Assembly: GCA_963576475.1 (NCBI GenBank)
Contig: OY754964.1
Span: 49,561,473-49,625,472 of the forward strand
From: Molanna angustata
Lineage: Eukaryota; Arthropoda; Insecta; Trichoptera; Molannidae
Direction: 5' to 3'
DNA length: 64,000 bases
The notes beneath the pieces were generated by a model that searched no databases, was not told the DNA's origin, and worked only from the letters and a program-made list of their open reading frames with translations. This document shows positions 14,501 to 29,500 of the stretch, piece after piece. Both the position numbers and the translations under genes were made by a program. Positions within the stretch are counted from its first letter, which is position 1. Each line of letters opens with the position of its first letter.

Positions 14501-17500
14501 TGAGTTTTTGTGTGTATGGTGTATTATGAAAACATATGCCTTCTGGGAAACTAATATTTATTTAGGAGTCTAATAGAAATGTTATTCATTAAAATGCGTT
14601 TATAGATGTCAACGATACGAGAAGAAAAAATGTACAGTTACTATATAGTGGAGAGTTTAGTGTTGGCCCCAAACCACTCGTTTTAAGTTGATTTTTAATT
14701 TGTAAAGACGAAGTTGGGATATTGTAGAAGAACTAGAAACTCGAGGCACCTACAGGGCTTACGACCTGTCATCGGCTGGTTTACGTAAACCAGCCGATGA
14801 CAGGTCGTAAGCCTTGTAGGTCTAGATGGGTCGGTGGCAGAGCGGTTAGCGCGCTGGGCTAGTAATCCAGTGGTCGCGAGTTCGAATCCTGCCTCGACCG
14901 ATTTCGTTCACCTAAGCACAAGCATTTATTTGCTTATTTTAGGGAACGTAGGAAGATGTATATGTACTTGTTTAACAAGGATATATTCATTTTTTTTGTA
15001 AAAAAAAAATACCAACTTCGTCTGTATTGAGATGTTGAAAAAATGTTTGTCAATAAAAATATCATTTGCCTCCCGTAAGGGAAAAAAAATCAATGTGTGC
15101 GTTTAAGAAATTAAAAAAGAATATTCGATTTACATAAAAATCGTTATTTTATATATTCCTCTGATTTATTTCTCACATATTCATGTTTGAAAAAAATATA
15201 TTAGTTTAATGTGGTTTAAAAATATAAAAAACAATGAAAAAATACATACCAAAGTATTTTTCCACAAAAATTCGATTATAATGACTGAACGTTATCGCCG
15301 AGGTGGCTCGGCATTATCAAGAATCATCAAATATTATAATATTATGTAGAGTTTATTACCTGATAATAGTTCCAAGGCGTTTCTCTTAGAGTGTCCGTAA
15401 CAGAAGGTAGATAAGAACAGTCTGCCCAGTCCAGACCACCCTGTAATAAAATAATATCAAAATTACTTAAAATACATACATTATTTTTTAACAGATTTTT
15501 AATTATCTCAATAGAGACGAAGTTGGAATATTTATTGTAGGAGAACCGGGAAATCAAGGCACCTACAGGGCTTACGACCTGTCATCGGCTGGTTTACGTG
15601 ATCACTTTATGCGCTTGCGCAACGTTCACCAATTATGCCTTTTTAATGAGATCCCTATCAATTCAATTTTGAAACTTCTATATATTGTAATACTGAAATT
15701 CTTTTCGCTTGAAAATAAGGAATTTTTACTACAGCCATCTATGGGTGAAATTATCAACAACAATCTTATTATTATTTTTTTTTTTGGTTCTCCTACAATA
15801 AATATTCCAACTTCGTCTCTATTGAGATAATTAAAAATCTGTTAAAAAATATCTTTGACTCCCGACAGGGAAAAAAATCCAATGTTTGCGCATATGCAAT
15901 AATGAAAATATTCGATTACATACATTATTATTTCTATTCAATAAAAATGATTAGTATCATTTATAGAATTGGCGGGTATTTTGTGATAGTTAATCTTAAC
16001 CACTTTTTATATTTAGTCATTTTAGTCTGTATTTAAGGTTTGTAAAAAGATAAATGCTTGATATTTTTATATTAAGTATTTATAAACTCTCCATAGCTGT
16101 AACTTTTACTTTTTTCTTAATCATATATTTTTTAGTTTCAAATTTATTTATATACATTATACATAAATATTTTAAATCGGGGCTCTTTGCTATTTGTCAA
16201 TTATCTCCAACAAACTAGAGTAAATAGTAAATTAATGTCCTGAAGTAAATCGATTAATAAATAAACATGAATCTATTTTATACCGATGAAGTATTGTGTA
16301 CATAATTCACATGATAAATATAAATTTAGATTTAAGTAGTCTATGAACATAACGAAAATATATTCTTCCGAAGTTTATCTGTTAACAAAGTGTGATTAAT
16401 TTTTATACCGATGAAGTATTGTGTACATAATTCACATGATAAATATAAATTTAGATTTAAGTAGTCTATGAACATAACGAAAATATATTCTTCCAAAGTT
16501 TATCTGTTAACAAAGTGTGATTAATTTTTATACCGATGAAGTATTGTGTACATAATTCACATGATAAATGTAAATTTAGATTTAAGTAGTCTATGAACAT
16601 AACGAAAATATATTCTTCCAAAGTTTATCTGTTAACAAAGTGTGATTAATTTTTATACCGATGAAGTATTGTGTACATAATTCACATGATAAATATAAAT
16701 TTAGATTTAAGTAGTCTATGAACATAACGAAAATATATGCTTCCAAAGTTTATCTGTTAACAAAGTGTGATTAATTTTAAAATAATGGATTCGATTTTTT
16801 ACTACTGATCGTTTTCGCCAAGATAAATATTTTGAATTCCCATTTACATAATTATAGTGTGTTATAGATACGATACACATACATTTACATAATTATAGTG
16901 TGTTATAGATACGATACATATACATTTACATAATTATAGTGTGTTATAGATACGATACACATACATTTACATAATTATAGTGTGTTATAGATACGATACA
17001 CATACATTTACATAATTATAGTGTGTTATAGATACGATACACATACATTTACATAATTATAGTGTGTTATAGATACGATACACATACATTTACATAATTA
17101 TAGTGTGTTATAGATACGATACACATACATTTACATAATAATAGTGTGTTATAGATACGATACACATACATTTACATAATTATAGTGTGTTATAGATACG
17201 ATACACATACATTTACATAATTATAGTGTGTTATAGATACGATACACATACATTTACATAATTATAGTGTGTTATAGATACGATACACATACATTTTTGT
17301 TGATGTAATATTATAATACTTGTACATAATTTACGGTTGACCTTTTGAATAATTAATTATGTACTTAATCGTATATTGTCTGTGGAACTTTCCTAGGATA
17401 GTCAAAATTTCATAATAATATGGTATTTATTATGACGTTAGTCTTTAGGGCGTTGTGGGTTAATTCTGAAGTGTGTATATTGTCAAAGCTCTGACAATAT

Positions 17501-20500
17501 ACACACTTCAGAATTGCTCAGTGCATCGTATCAAGTATTAGATACTATTAGACCAAAACCAATAGTAAAAATAGTTGATACAATAATCAAAAGTGCCACG
17601 TAAACTCACACGTAGTCAATGTATATAATACTAGTTTCAGAGCAGAATGGCTCTATCATCTGGACAGACACTTTAAATACTCGACAGTGTTTAGTTAAAA
17701 TGTGACACAAATAAATAGGGGCAACGCTTAAATGATACCTTATTTATTTGTATCTTATGGATTATTTACATGAGATATTGTTATCTCCTGTAAATAATCC
17801 ATATGAGATATTGTATGGAAAATATTCAGCATTTACATGAAATGAGTTTGTTAAATTATTTTTTGTTTATATATTTTATTATGAAAACTTGGTAATTCTT
17901 CAAAACCATTTTATGAAAGTAGTATGCCTTTTTACCAATTTGAAAGTAAAAAATTAAAATTTCATGTTTCCTGAGCTTGGGGTCACTTCTAAATATTTGA
18001 TAGTTAAAAAAAATTGAGAAGCACTATTCAGATATCAATAGCACCTCCAAATAGCACCTTCAGATATCAATAGCACTTTCAAAATCTAATGGGGTCTAAG
18101 CGAGTATTAGATATACAAATTTGCAAAATTTGAAAAGAATCGAATGAGTACTTTAGTCTATAATCGATAAAGTAAAATAAACACGCCGTACATATTAGCA
18201 CACAACACAAAGCACAGAGAATATTGTACATAGCATAGCACACACACAGATACATACATTGTGATGAAACTTTCAGTATACAATCTCAGCATGATACGTG
18301 TTGATAATATGCACCCCACCACCCCAACTCCCCACTATCCTCTTGGGTTAGTGAGAAGTAATAAAAATCGCTGTCGAATTGATAACCTCTCCGTTTTTGG
18401 ATGTCGGTTAAAAATACACGAAACATTGAAAAAAACAAACAGATGGGTGGTGGCAGAGTGGTTAGTAATCCAGTGGTCGCGAGTTCGAATCCTGCCACGA
18501 CCGACTTCTGTAGCAAAAGCATTTATGGTTATTTTAGGGAATGTATGAGAATGTATTATCGTTTCAAGGACATATTCATTATTTAAAAAGAAAACTTTAA
18601 TGAACAAAATATAAATATTGTTTACTTTCCCGGTTATATGATGTGCTCTACTATAGGATTTGGTCATCTGTTTTGTATATTGGTTGTAACCAAAGACCAT
18701 ATAATTACTTTAGTATATAAGGTCTTTGGTTGTAACCTAATATTGGTATCACCAGACTAAATGTCTACACTCTCACTAGTATGAGAATAGAGAAGATTAG
18801 ATTTGTGATAGTTAGAAAGAGATTTTGACACTGAAATACAGATTGAAAAAAACTGTCTCTAATCCAACTGTCGATTTATTCAAGAGAACTTTGTTCTCTT
18901 TACATATCGACAAAGTTTCAAGCCAGGATACGCGAAATTTCTATGCAGGGTGTATATTTTTCACGGTTTTTCCAACTTTGGAGTGAAGAAATAGCAACAT
19001 AGAGGCTTCGCAGGATATATGTTCTATATACGGATTTACTCAGAATTCGGAGTAGAACACTTAGTGTCTTTGTGAGTGTTACATGCAACTATTTAAGTAC
19101 TTAAATGTATTGATACTAGTGCAAATAATTATTAATAAAAAGTTTATTTTTCTTTAGAGGGTTTTTTATTATCTACGCGTATGGTACCTACACGAAAAAA
19201 CAATAGTTTGTGAAAATTTTAACATGAATAAGTATTTAATTTATTAGTATTAATATATGCTATGTGAGGCACTTTTGCTTTTCTGTGAGGCACCGGATTA
19301 GAATAGTGCTTCCACTTTGAGGTGCTTTTCTGTGAGGCACCGGATTAGAATAGTGCTTCCACTCTTTTCTATTATTGTTTTCGAGTGTCCCGTAAGAGCC
19401 GGGTAATCGAAAATACAACAGGCAACTATAACATCTCACATAGTTTAGCAATGAGGTTCACCACCCATTCTGAATATAGTGCCTTTTTAGGTGAGACGAG
19501 ACTGGTATGTGGGTATACGCAGATATGTTGTGCTCCCTTTTATAATGCACACCCGCACACTTTTCGCTGGCTACCCCACATTGTGGGATATGCCGTGATG
19601 GTATGAATGAAAAAAATATGCTATGCATTCATCTTACGAAGGTGGAAATAAACCTTGTAATTCAAGTGATTCTGATATTATATTTATTTCTTATATATAT
19701 TTCAAATTTCAAGATTTTACCATGATTACCCAATAATTGCATTTTAGCACCATGATATTGCGTGATGTTATATATTTTTTCAGCCATAGATTTGCAATAT
19801 AACATAAATATATGTGTCGACCTTGGTTATTTATGTTAGTTGGTTATTGGCTTAATTGGTTGGTTGGTATCTGACTGCTGATCCAAGGGTTCGATTCCCG
19901 GTGAATACACAGTATTTAATTGTTTTTTCAGTCTGGATCTGTGAGACGATTAAAATCACATGTGTCCAGAATGTGGCAACTTGTTATTGGGTGCGTGTTA
20001 AATAATTATTTGACATTGTACCTGTTATTTGTCCGAGAAGCTATAAAAAATAAAATAAATATAACGTTAGTTCCACAAAAGTTTTTTTTTTGGCCAATTA
20101 TACTATGGATCGGTGTAGTCAATAATGTATTGATACGATTTCATAGATTTATTTCTTCATATTCATAAAGATGTATGTATGTCGCATTGCGCAAACATTC
20201 GTGATTTCCAACCGTAAGCGATATCTACAAAGGTTTTTTTAGAAACCGCGAACCATAAATATAAAATTGTTTTTGTAGATATCTACCTACCGATTTAGTT
20301 AATAATTAAATGTTTTTGTAGATACCTACCTACCGATTTAGTTAATAATTAAATGTTTTTGTAGATACCTACCTACCGATTTAGTTAATAATTAAATGTT
20401 TTTGTAGATACCTACCTACCGATTTAGTTAATAATTAAATGTTTTTGTAGATACCTACCTACCGATTTAGTTAATAATTAAATGTTTTTGTAGATACCTA

Positions 20501-23500
20501 CCTACCGATTTAGTTAATAATTAAATGAATATAAAATTTGTGTACCTTATATATTATGTATCATGTATGTGTCAATAATTTGTATAACCAATTGTGTAAA
20601 AGTACCAGCCCTAGATCAGGTCTTGCCTAGTGGGGCGTTACTTACTTTACCGAAATATGTAAAAATGTTTGTGTATTAACAAAAAATAAATAAATAAATA
20701 ATAATTTTTGTATTTTCTTATTCAATAAAATTTACGTTATTAATATTCATTCTATACTGGCCTAATTACTGTCATTTTATTCCAATTTACCAGAGATAAT
20801 GCAAACAAAATAACTTCATTGCACCTTGTGCAAGTGGCATATATTGACTGAAGACAGTGGTCAGTTGGAAGAAATTGCCATTTGGCAATACACTCGCCAC
20901 TTTCACAGGTCGTTAAATAAGTAAAATAATTTTCAAAACAACTAATAACGAATATTTTATTATAAGTAATAATTAATATAAGTAATAAATATATACGTCC
21001 TTATTTTACGTCAGGACTTAAAATGTAAATATCTTTTATATAACTTTTTTCTCCAGACACCAATTAGATATCACTAAAGTAATATTTAGAACGTAAAACT
21101 ACTGCGATATATTTTTGTATACTTTAAACTTATGTTTATCTTCGTTTGACACTGCCGTGGTTTGAAATAGGGAGCTAGGGAGCGTGTGTGTCAAAATGTC
21201 ACAAATTAAGTATTAATATGTGTATAGTTTTGATAAAATTTGAACTGAAATATAAAAAAAAACATATTTCATGAAACCCTGGTTAAAGAATAGGTATAAC
21301 GGGTCGCAGTGGATCGATGTGTCTAACGGCCCTTTTAGCCTTCCTCGAGTGGAGCCCTACCTACCTAACTTACACCCTCCTCCCCGTCCGTCCCGTCTCG
21401 TCCCGCCAACTCATCCTACATCTTCCATGACCTCCCCACAACCATCCACAATCCTCTACCACCCCACACACATACATACATTCACAGACACGTGTTCGTG
21501 TCGAGTTAAATGCTTCAAAACATTCTTCGTAGTTTATCAAACACACACACACACACATGCATAATGATTATATTTATTATTTTGAACATCAAATACGACC
21601 TTTACCGATGCTGTTTCCCTGTATTTATATACTCGAGATAATCATTATAATAATGTTGTGTTCTTCAGATTAAACGTAACTGTTAAATGTTATGCATTGG
21701 TGACACGCACTGCGGAAACAAAACAAACTATAGGTATGCCTTGTGTCTATAAATGATCGTCTTTTCAATATCATTATAGCGGATCTAGGAGTATGTATGA
21801 TATGGAGGAAGTATATACTTATTTATTTTTAATTTTTTTTTAATTATTTTTATTTTTATCTGATAGAATTCCATTTAAAACATATAAAATAAATAAATTT
21901 AGTATTAAAAGCTGTTTCGGCCTCTTGAGCATTACCCGTAGGAAGAAATAAACATCGACACCGTAGTATAAATATGTAGAATTAAAACGAATATACTATG
22001 TAAACATAAATCAATATTTTTTTCTATTAATATTTATGTTAAATATTATATTGCATGGATAAGCAAAATATTAACAGTTCTGAATGCTAAGAATTACCAG
22101 AAGAACATATATAACATTTGCCATAGCTATGTCCCAATTCATAAAAAAAATAAAATTGTCATCCCAAACTTTCAGTGTGGGTTTTCTTACTCATCATCAA
22201 GAGACAAAAATAATAATATTAATAATTATTATTTATATAGCGCCGTTTAATGATTCAAGATCATTTCAAGAGCGCTGACAGTTTAGGTATGTGCCGCTCT
22301 ACGAAACAAAGCAGTTTTAAGTCCTTTATTGAAAGTGCTTTGAGCACTTTAAGAAGAATTTGTAATAGAACGATGTATGATAGAGTTAGAAATGAGGTCA
22401 CTAGGAAAGAATGTAAGATGAAGAAAGATGTAGTAACTAGAATGAAAGTTAACACACTTAGATGGTTTGGTCACGTGGAAAGAATGAATGAAGAACGCTT
22501 GACGAAAAAAATATATAAGGCTGACAGGAATGGAAAAAGAGGTCGGGGGCGCCCAAGAAAAGGATGGCACGACCATGTGAACGATATTCTGAAAGAAGGA
22601 AATGTTAGAAGTCTGAACAATAGAAGAACATGCATGAGACGTAGCATGAATGTTGACGAGGCGGTGAATGTATGTCAAGATAGAATAGTGTGGCGTTCTG
22701 TTCTCTCTGCCTACCCCGCGAGGGACATGGCGTGATGGTATGTATGTATGTATGCTTTGAGCACTGCGAACATCTGGAGCCAGTGTATTCCACTTCATTG
22801 GACCGCTCACAACAAAGCGTCGGTCAAAGTAAGCCGTTTAATTGACTGTCCAACTCCTTTAGGGAGTTGTTACTCTGTGATCCAGACGACCTGAGTGTAA
22901 AATGCCACCCAGAGAGCTCTTTTCTCTGACACAGCCCTTGAATGTATTGTGTTGATATATTGTTTGAGCATATCCACTATTTACATTTTACATATTGTTC
23001 TTACATACATAATATCATAGTTCGTTTCAAGTGATAAAACATTTTAATTTTCCACATTTTCTCGACCAACTAATTATTTTTTACTACTTTCTATACACGT
23101 ATTATGTTTTCGAGTAAATCATTCGGTTTTCAATATAATAATAATATAAATAGAAAATAGTAAATATAATAGTACCTACAAATATTTTAAATACTGGAAA
23201 TGCCAATATTTTTTGAGACGCGTAAAAACCCAGGTATGCATATGATTTGGGAAAATGATGCACTTTAAAAAAACATGGTTGTGAAATTATGTTGTAACTC
23301 CTGCATTATTGCAATATGTATAGCTTATACGTTATTTTTAAAAACAACCGCCACAAAAGTTAAGTTATTGAATTTTTAAAGATAAAACTTTTCTCCGGCT
23401 AACCTATCGTGGACACGGTGTTCACAAAATGTTCAACAATTTTAGACATCAGCGAGCTAGCGTATAGTACATACATTGACGTTTATAATTTCATTATCAA

Positions 23501-26500
23501 CTTGCAACTCTATTTAATTTTTCCTCGCTAACGATTTCCTCATACTAAATGTATGTGGTTAGGAGAATGTACCTAGATATTATGATGTAGGCAAGACTCT
23601 CTGTGTGTTATAAACACAGACATGCATTCACAACTCACAACACTCATCTTTATATTTCTTAAATATAATATTACTTACAGCGAAATATAAACAGAGAATA
23701 ATATCATGATGTTATCACGAACATTACTTTAAACTAAAATATCTCTAATGCATGTAAGTTGTAACTTGTAACTACTTTATAAAAAATATTTTCATTTATT
23801 TATCTAAAATTAAATTAAATCAATTTAAATTACTTGATATATGGCTATAGATTCGCCATTGTATAATATAAAAAACTTAAATATCTCTAATACATATAAG
23901 CTGTACCTACTTAATAAAAAAATATTTTAATTAAATTTATTTAAAATTAAAATAAATCAGTTTAAATAAATTGATGTATGGCTATAGAATCGCCATTGTA
24001 TAATATAAACAATAATAATAATATCGTCATAGTAGAGTTATAGTAGAGTTATAGTAAATTTGAAAAAAAAAATCTATGGATGAATATTAAATGAGACATT
24101 TTTTCGTAATGTCTTGGTTAATAGTGAGAAAATTGTTTTTTTTTTCGAAGTTGAAACTGAATTATGTTTGTAAAAAATGTAATTTTTTGATTAGACAATT
24201 TTTTAGTGAAATATTCTCGAATGTTTTATTATATTATTTATCTTTACATTAATTTTGTTTTGTAACATTATGTATAAAAAGATAAATTTGAATTTTTATT
24301 TATGAAAGAGTTTGTAATTGTGTGTTGAGTGTAGATCTGTAAAACAACTTGTTAAATTTTAAGTAACCGCTAGATGCCCGAGATACAGTAAAACTAAATA
24401 AAAAAATAAATAAGAAAATAATTTAAAATTACAAATCATCACATTTACAAATTTAATTTCTTTTAAACAAAATTTTTACTACCAAACGGAAATTTCTTCT
24501 AACCAACCAGAGTTGATGTACCTAAATATACAATACAATGTATATAAGGGGTTATGAGAAGATTTCTTCTAATTCTTTGTACCTTCTTAGACCTTGGTGG
24601 TATGTTATTCAGAAACTATACCTCCTGGGATGACAAAGTCCAACAATTCTTCCATCTCTTGTGTGGTTTTCCGGGTAGACGGCGACCAGAGGGGATTTCG
24701 ATTGCTACTATATACGCAAGTCTATCACTGTCCATTCTGGCTACGTGGTCCCTCCCATGTCTTCTTCTGGATCCACTCCACCGAACGATGTCCTCTATTC
24801 CACATGTTTTCCTTATTTCAACATTATGAACACGATCTCGGAGAGTTTTCCAGTGATTGACCTTAGAACCTTCATTTCCGTTATCTGCTCGCATTTCCAC
24901 AGCATACGTCATGATCGGTCGCACGCATATATCATATTATATTCTGACGTTGCTGTCAATACGCATGTGTTTATTTTTCCAGACCATATCTTTTAGACAT
25001 CCAGATATGGCAGATGCTTTATTGACTTGTTCGCGGACTTCGTGAGATTTGTGAGAAGTCAAAAAAAAAATAAAGTAGGTATATAAATATGACAGAGGAA
25101 GAGTACTAAAGAAAACGACATAAAAAAATAAATATAATAACAGTTGATATCAATGATAGGAAAACAAAAGGATAAGGAGATAAATAATACAAAATCAAAA
25201 TTATTGCAGTATGTTTCAAATAAGTACGGTCCCAATAAAGTTTAAAAACTTTTGTTTGTGTTTGGTTATTATATGTAATATGTATATTTGATTTGTAAGA
25301 TTTGCTACACAGTTTGCATAAATCCAGGCGTATAAACTTTTTCTTGGTAAATACCACCGTTTTCCTATCAGTACTCAATAATATCCGACCTGAATTATAT
25401 TTCCATTTTGACAAAAAAATCAAGATTCGATTACTTACAGAGAAAATTCAATTACTTCCAGAAGATTGATTTTATTCATTTACGCCTGACATTTACAAAC
25501 ATATTAAACACACCGATTTTGTTTTTAAAAAATCATTTACATATGTTCTGACAAATAAAAAATCAAAGCTATTTAAAAAGCTTATGCAGTAAAAATTGAT
25601 TTTAAATAATTTAAATTCATGATAAAATTAAAGAAATCACCAAATCCATTTGATAAATATTATAAACTAAGACATGATTTATTTATGACGTCGAAATTTG
25701 ATTAGTTAATATCAAAAGACAAAAACTACACTCATTCAATGCACGCACATTTAAAAAAGATTAAAGCTGTTAAACCAGTCTAACAATTCTTTTTTTTTCT
25801 ATTTCTATAAAAGCATAAACTGCTTGTGCTGAGAAAGTGAGTACATAAAGAACGACACAATTACCAAAATGAAAACAAAAACACACAAAATATATAAAAT
25901 CAACAAAATTTTAATCAAACAAAAAAAAACATCAAAACAATAAATTAATTTGATAATCCAATGAGACAATATAAAAATAAATCAAAATTTTATGCTCATA
26001 TTTTAATTATGTATCCTGGAGCATTTTGCTAGTACCAGCTTATTATAGACTGTCCGATTTGGACTATTGTTGCATTATTCCATTATTGTTATTCTGTATT
26101 TTGTATGTATATGTATGGATTTAAATAAATAAATAAATTTATACTCTATGGTTCTTTTAACCCTTTTTCTATTGTTTGACTTTATGTTGTGTTTTTTTTT
26201 ATTTTGTTACCGAGATGAGCGTGATTTTACTCCCTGTATCCGTTGGAAGTTCATTGAAAAAGTGTTCTGTGATGTATGTGTAATGATGCTACGCAAATGT
26301 GTTTAATATTGGATGCATAATATTTATATTTGTTTCTGGAACGGTTTTCTGTTAAAAACAAGTGACATTCAGGTTCTCTTGATATCTGTAATAATGCAAA
26401 ATATCGGTACTGTAAATAACCCCACTACTGTACTCATTATTGAAAATGAAGTTAATTGTTAAACATTCAAGGAGAACTCTATTTCAATGATTTCTTCTGA

Positions 26501-29500
26501 ATGTACAAGTATACTAAAAAAAACTTGTAAATTATATTCCTAAAATGACTATTCTAACTTTCCCGCTTGCTGTTTTAATGGCTCTCATTTCATAATAATA
26601 TTATTATTTATTTTGTGACGTGACACATTCTGTCAACTGCACGTCATTTTCTTTACACGTTTACTGTTGGTAAATTACCCGTTATATTTACACAACGTTT
26701 TATTGTTGACAGGCTGTTAACTATGATCTGTTTGTTGGAAAATACAAACAAGAATCAGACGGTTAATATAGACATTAATGCGGATAAACCTATTGGATTT
26801 GGATTGAATTCAATGTATAGATAAGGGGATCGATTTTCCCTGCATTCAAATAATGACCATGAACTCTTTATACTCTTTGTTAGTATTATTGTGTACATAA
26901 TGAATGTTCTAACAAACCTACTTACTGGAGGCAAATTAGTGGCGATTTTAAATTTATTTATTTATTTATTTTACACTACGGCTTGGAAGCCTATTTAAAA
27001 AAAGCCAAGTATACAAATATTAAAACTTGAATTTTTTAAATAAAAGCAAATTTTAACAAACATAATAATATCAATTATAAAACACTATACATAATTTAAA
27101 ACATAATACATAATAATATCACATTATAATATCAATTATAAAACACTATTCATAATTAAAAACAAAATACAAAAACCCAAACACGATTACTATATAAAAC
27201 CAACAAAAATGAGATCATTATTTACAGGTCATGAGTTAAAAAGTTTAAAATTTTTGATTTGAAAATAAAGAAAATATATCAGTGTCTCCCCACAGAATTA
27301 CCAACTCTATGTAGCCTTGTAATAGGGGAGTGGTAGGCGTATTTACTCTGGGAATGGCTCTCACGAAACATAACACACTTTCTTGTGGTTTTAGATGGTA
27401 CATTTATATTTATAAGTTTAAGGAGTTCGGGACAGTCTATAGCGTAGTTTAATAGTTAATGTAAGAAGGAAAGGTCAAAAACCTTAAAATATAGGTATGT
27501 AGTTATTATTTTTACCTTTTTTCTATTTGAAAAATGTATTTAGGTATGTTTTGTCTGAAGTGATAACAATTCATTCGAAATTTTATCCTTTTTTGGTATA
27601 AAATATATAAAAAAAATTAATTTGGAACTCAACTGATGCGATAAGTCCGACAGCCCAGCGGGTTTGCTGTTTTTTGGTGTTTTAAAATATAATCATCTTA
27701 TATTGTAGATTAGTAGAGGTCATCTTATAACAATAAATCGCCAAATAACTTGAACTTTTAGCCGAGAAGGGGGGCGATTTGCACATAAACCAACGAAGCA
27801 AAAATATACAAATTTGCGCTCTGCGCAACCGGAAGCTCGTTCAAGATGTTTAGATTAAAGTATATGATAGTCTAATCGCAGAGTATCAAAGAGTTGACAG
27901 ATTATTTTCGATTGAAATAGAAAGTTAATGCACCTTGTTACGTATGGTGTGTGCGTTCAATGTGCAATGATGCTTATTGCGGTAGGTACATTGGAGGTGT
28001 AGATGCATGCAAATGTGGGAAGTGCAAAAAATCTGCAAGGCAGCGACAGGTCTGGCATCGATCTGGATTGACACGGGTCTGGGGGGGGGGGGCACGAACG
28101 AGCTGGGGGGCACTAGGGAGCAGCAGCTAGTAGTCAGGGAGGGAGAAGTAAGGGGATAGCATGGGAGGTAGGACGGGGGGCTATCGATCGCCCACCACCT
28201 CCGCACAGCGCAGTCGGCAGCGGCGGCACCCACATGTGTTTGACATGCTTTTTTTTCAAACAATATACCTACACGTCTTTGCTCAGTTGGACACAACTGC
28301 GATAAATTTTATACGTACGATTACAATCTGAATAATGAAAGTTCTATGCCCCTGAGTCAAATCAAATCGAAAACGCTTAACGATATCACCAAACGCTATT
28401 TTTTTATATAGGATTTGACGTTTGTTGTTTGTTATTGTAGAAAACAATTCTACAACTAATGTCAAATCCGATACAAAAAAATAGTTTTTGGCGATATCGT
28501 TAAGCGTTTTCAACTTGGCTCAGGCCCAATGTCTTCTTAATATAAATAAAATTGAAGAAAAGACTTGTTTTAATTGTTAAATATGCAATTACTAATTGAC
28601 ATTCATCTGTTCTTTATTTATTCATTGCTGCAATTTACTTGTTCATCAATATATCTACATAATGCTCGGCATCCTTGATTTAGTCTTGGCTGAATCCAGA
28701 AATATTTAATTTAATATTTAATATTGCTACTCGGGCAACAAACAGATATTAATTTAACACGTACCCAATAACAAGTTGTCACATTCTGGAGACTATACTT
28801 ACCGTCTCACAGTTCCAGACTGAAAACACAAACAACTGTGTCTTCACCGGGAATCGAATCCGGGGCCCTTGGATCAGCAGTCAGATACCCAACCAACTGA
28901 GCCACGAAGGCCGAAATATCTTCAATGGTTAGCCTATTTTTTTCGGTTGATTTGTTATTTGATTTATTTTCTATTTATTAAATCTAAATCTTCATTAATC
29001 AAGATAATACACATAATTATAGATTGCGCATGTATGTAAAGTGATGTGATGGTGGCAGAAATAGCATCGTACTGGCTTAGTAATCCGGTGATGGCAAGTT
29101 CGAACTTCATCCTAGCTGCCTCGACCTATTTATGCTTAATTAGAGGAATGTTTGAGGTCGTATATACTTTTCATAAAGAAATACTAATTAAAAAAAAAAC
29201 TTTCGGAAAAAATCAATGTCAGAGCGGATTTTGTGGCCCATAAATTTACGCACCTGCCTCGTTCTGCAGATTCATTGTTATATTTCAGTCATGGTAACGG
29301 TTTTTGTTATGTGACAGATTGGATTTGTGTGACAAATAAGGTTTATTAAATTCATATTCTTTTAAATAACACACAAATAATCATTATATGACATCATAAT
29401 CATTAATATGTGAAATTTATTTTTTTGCTATGTATTCTGAAGGTAGTATCTTTTGGAGATTTGATATAATGAATAGAAATAGAATAAAAAAAGAACAAAA

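Noticed and set aside
14829..14900. Functional tRNA-Thr gene
   Set aside because: The acceptor stem is imperfect, there is no Pol III T-stretch directly after it, and the tail is shared with three other dispersed copies, so it is a SINE.
16841..17291. CRISPR-like array of 41-bp units
   Set aside because: Units are contiguous without unique spacers, and the genome is eukaryotic.
18335..18700. 121-codon minus-strand frame with RTRDHWITNHSA
   Set aside because: This is the usual translation of a tRNA-derived SINE in antisense.
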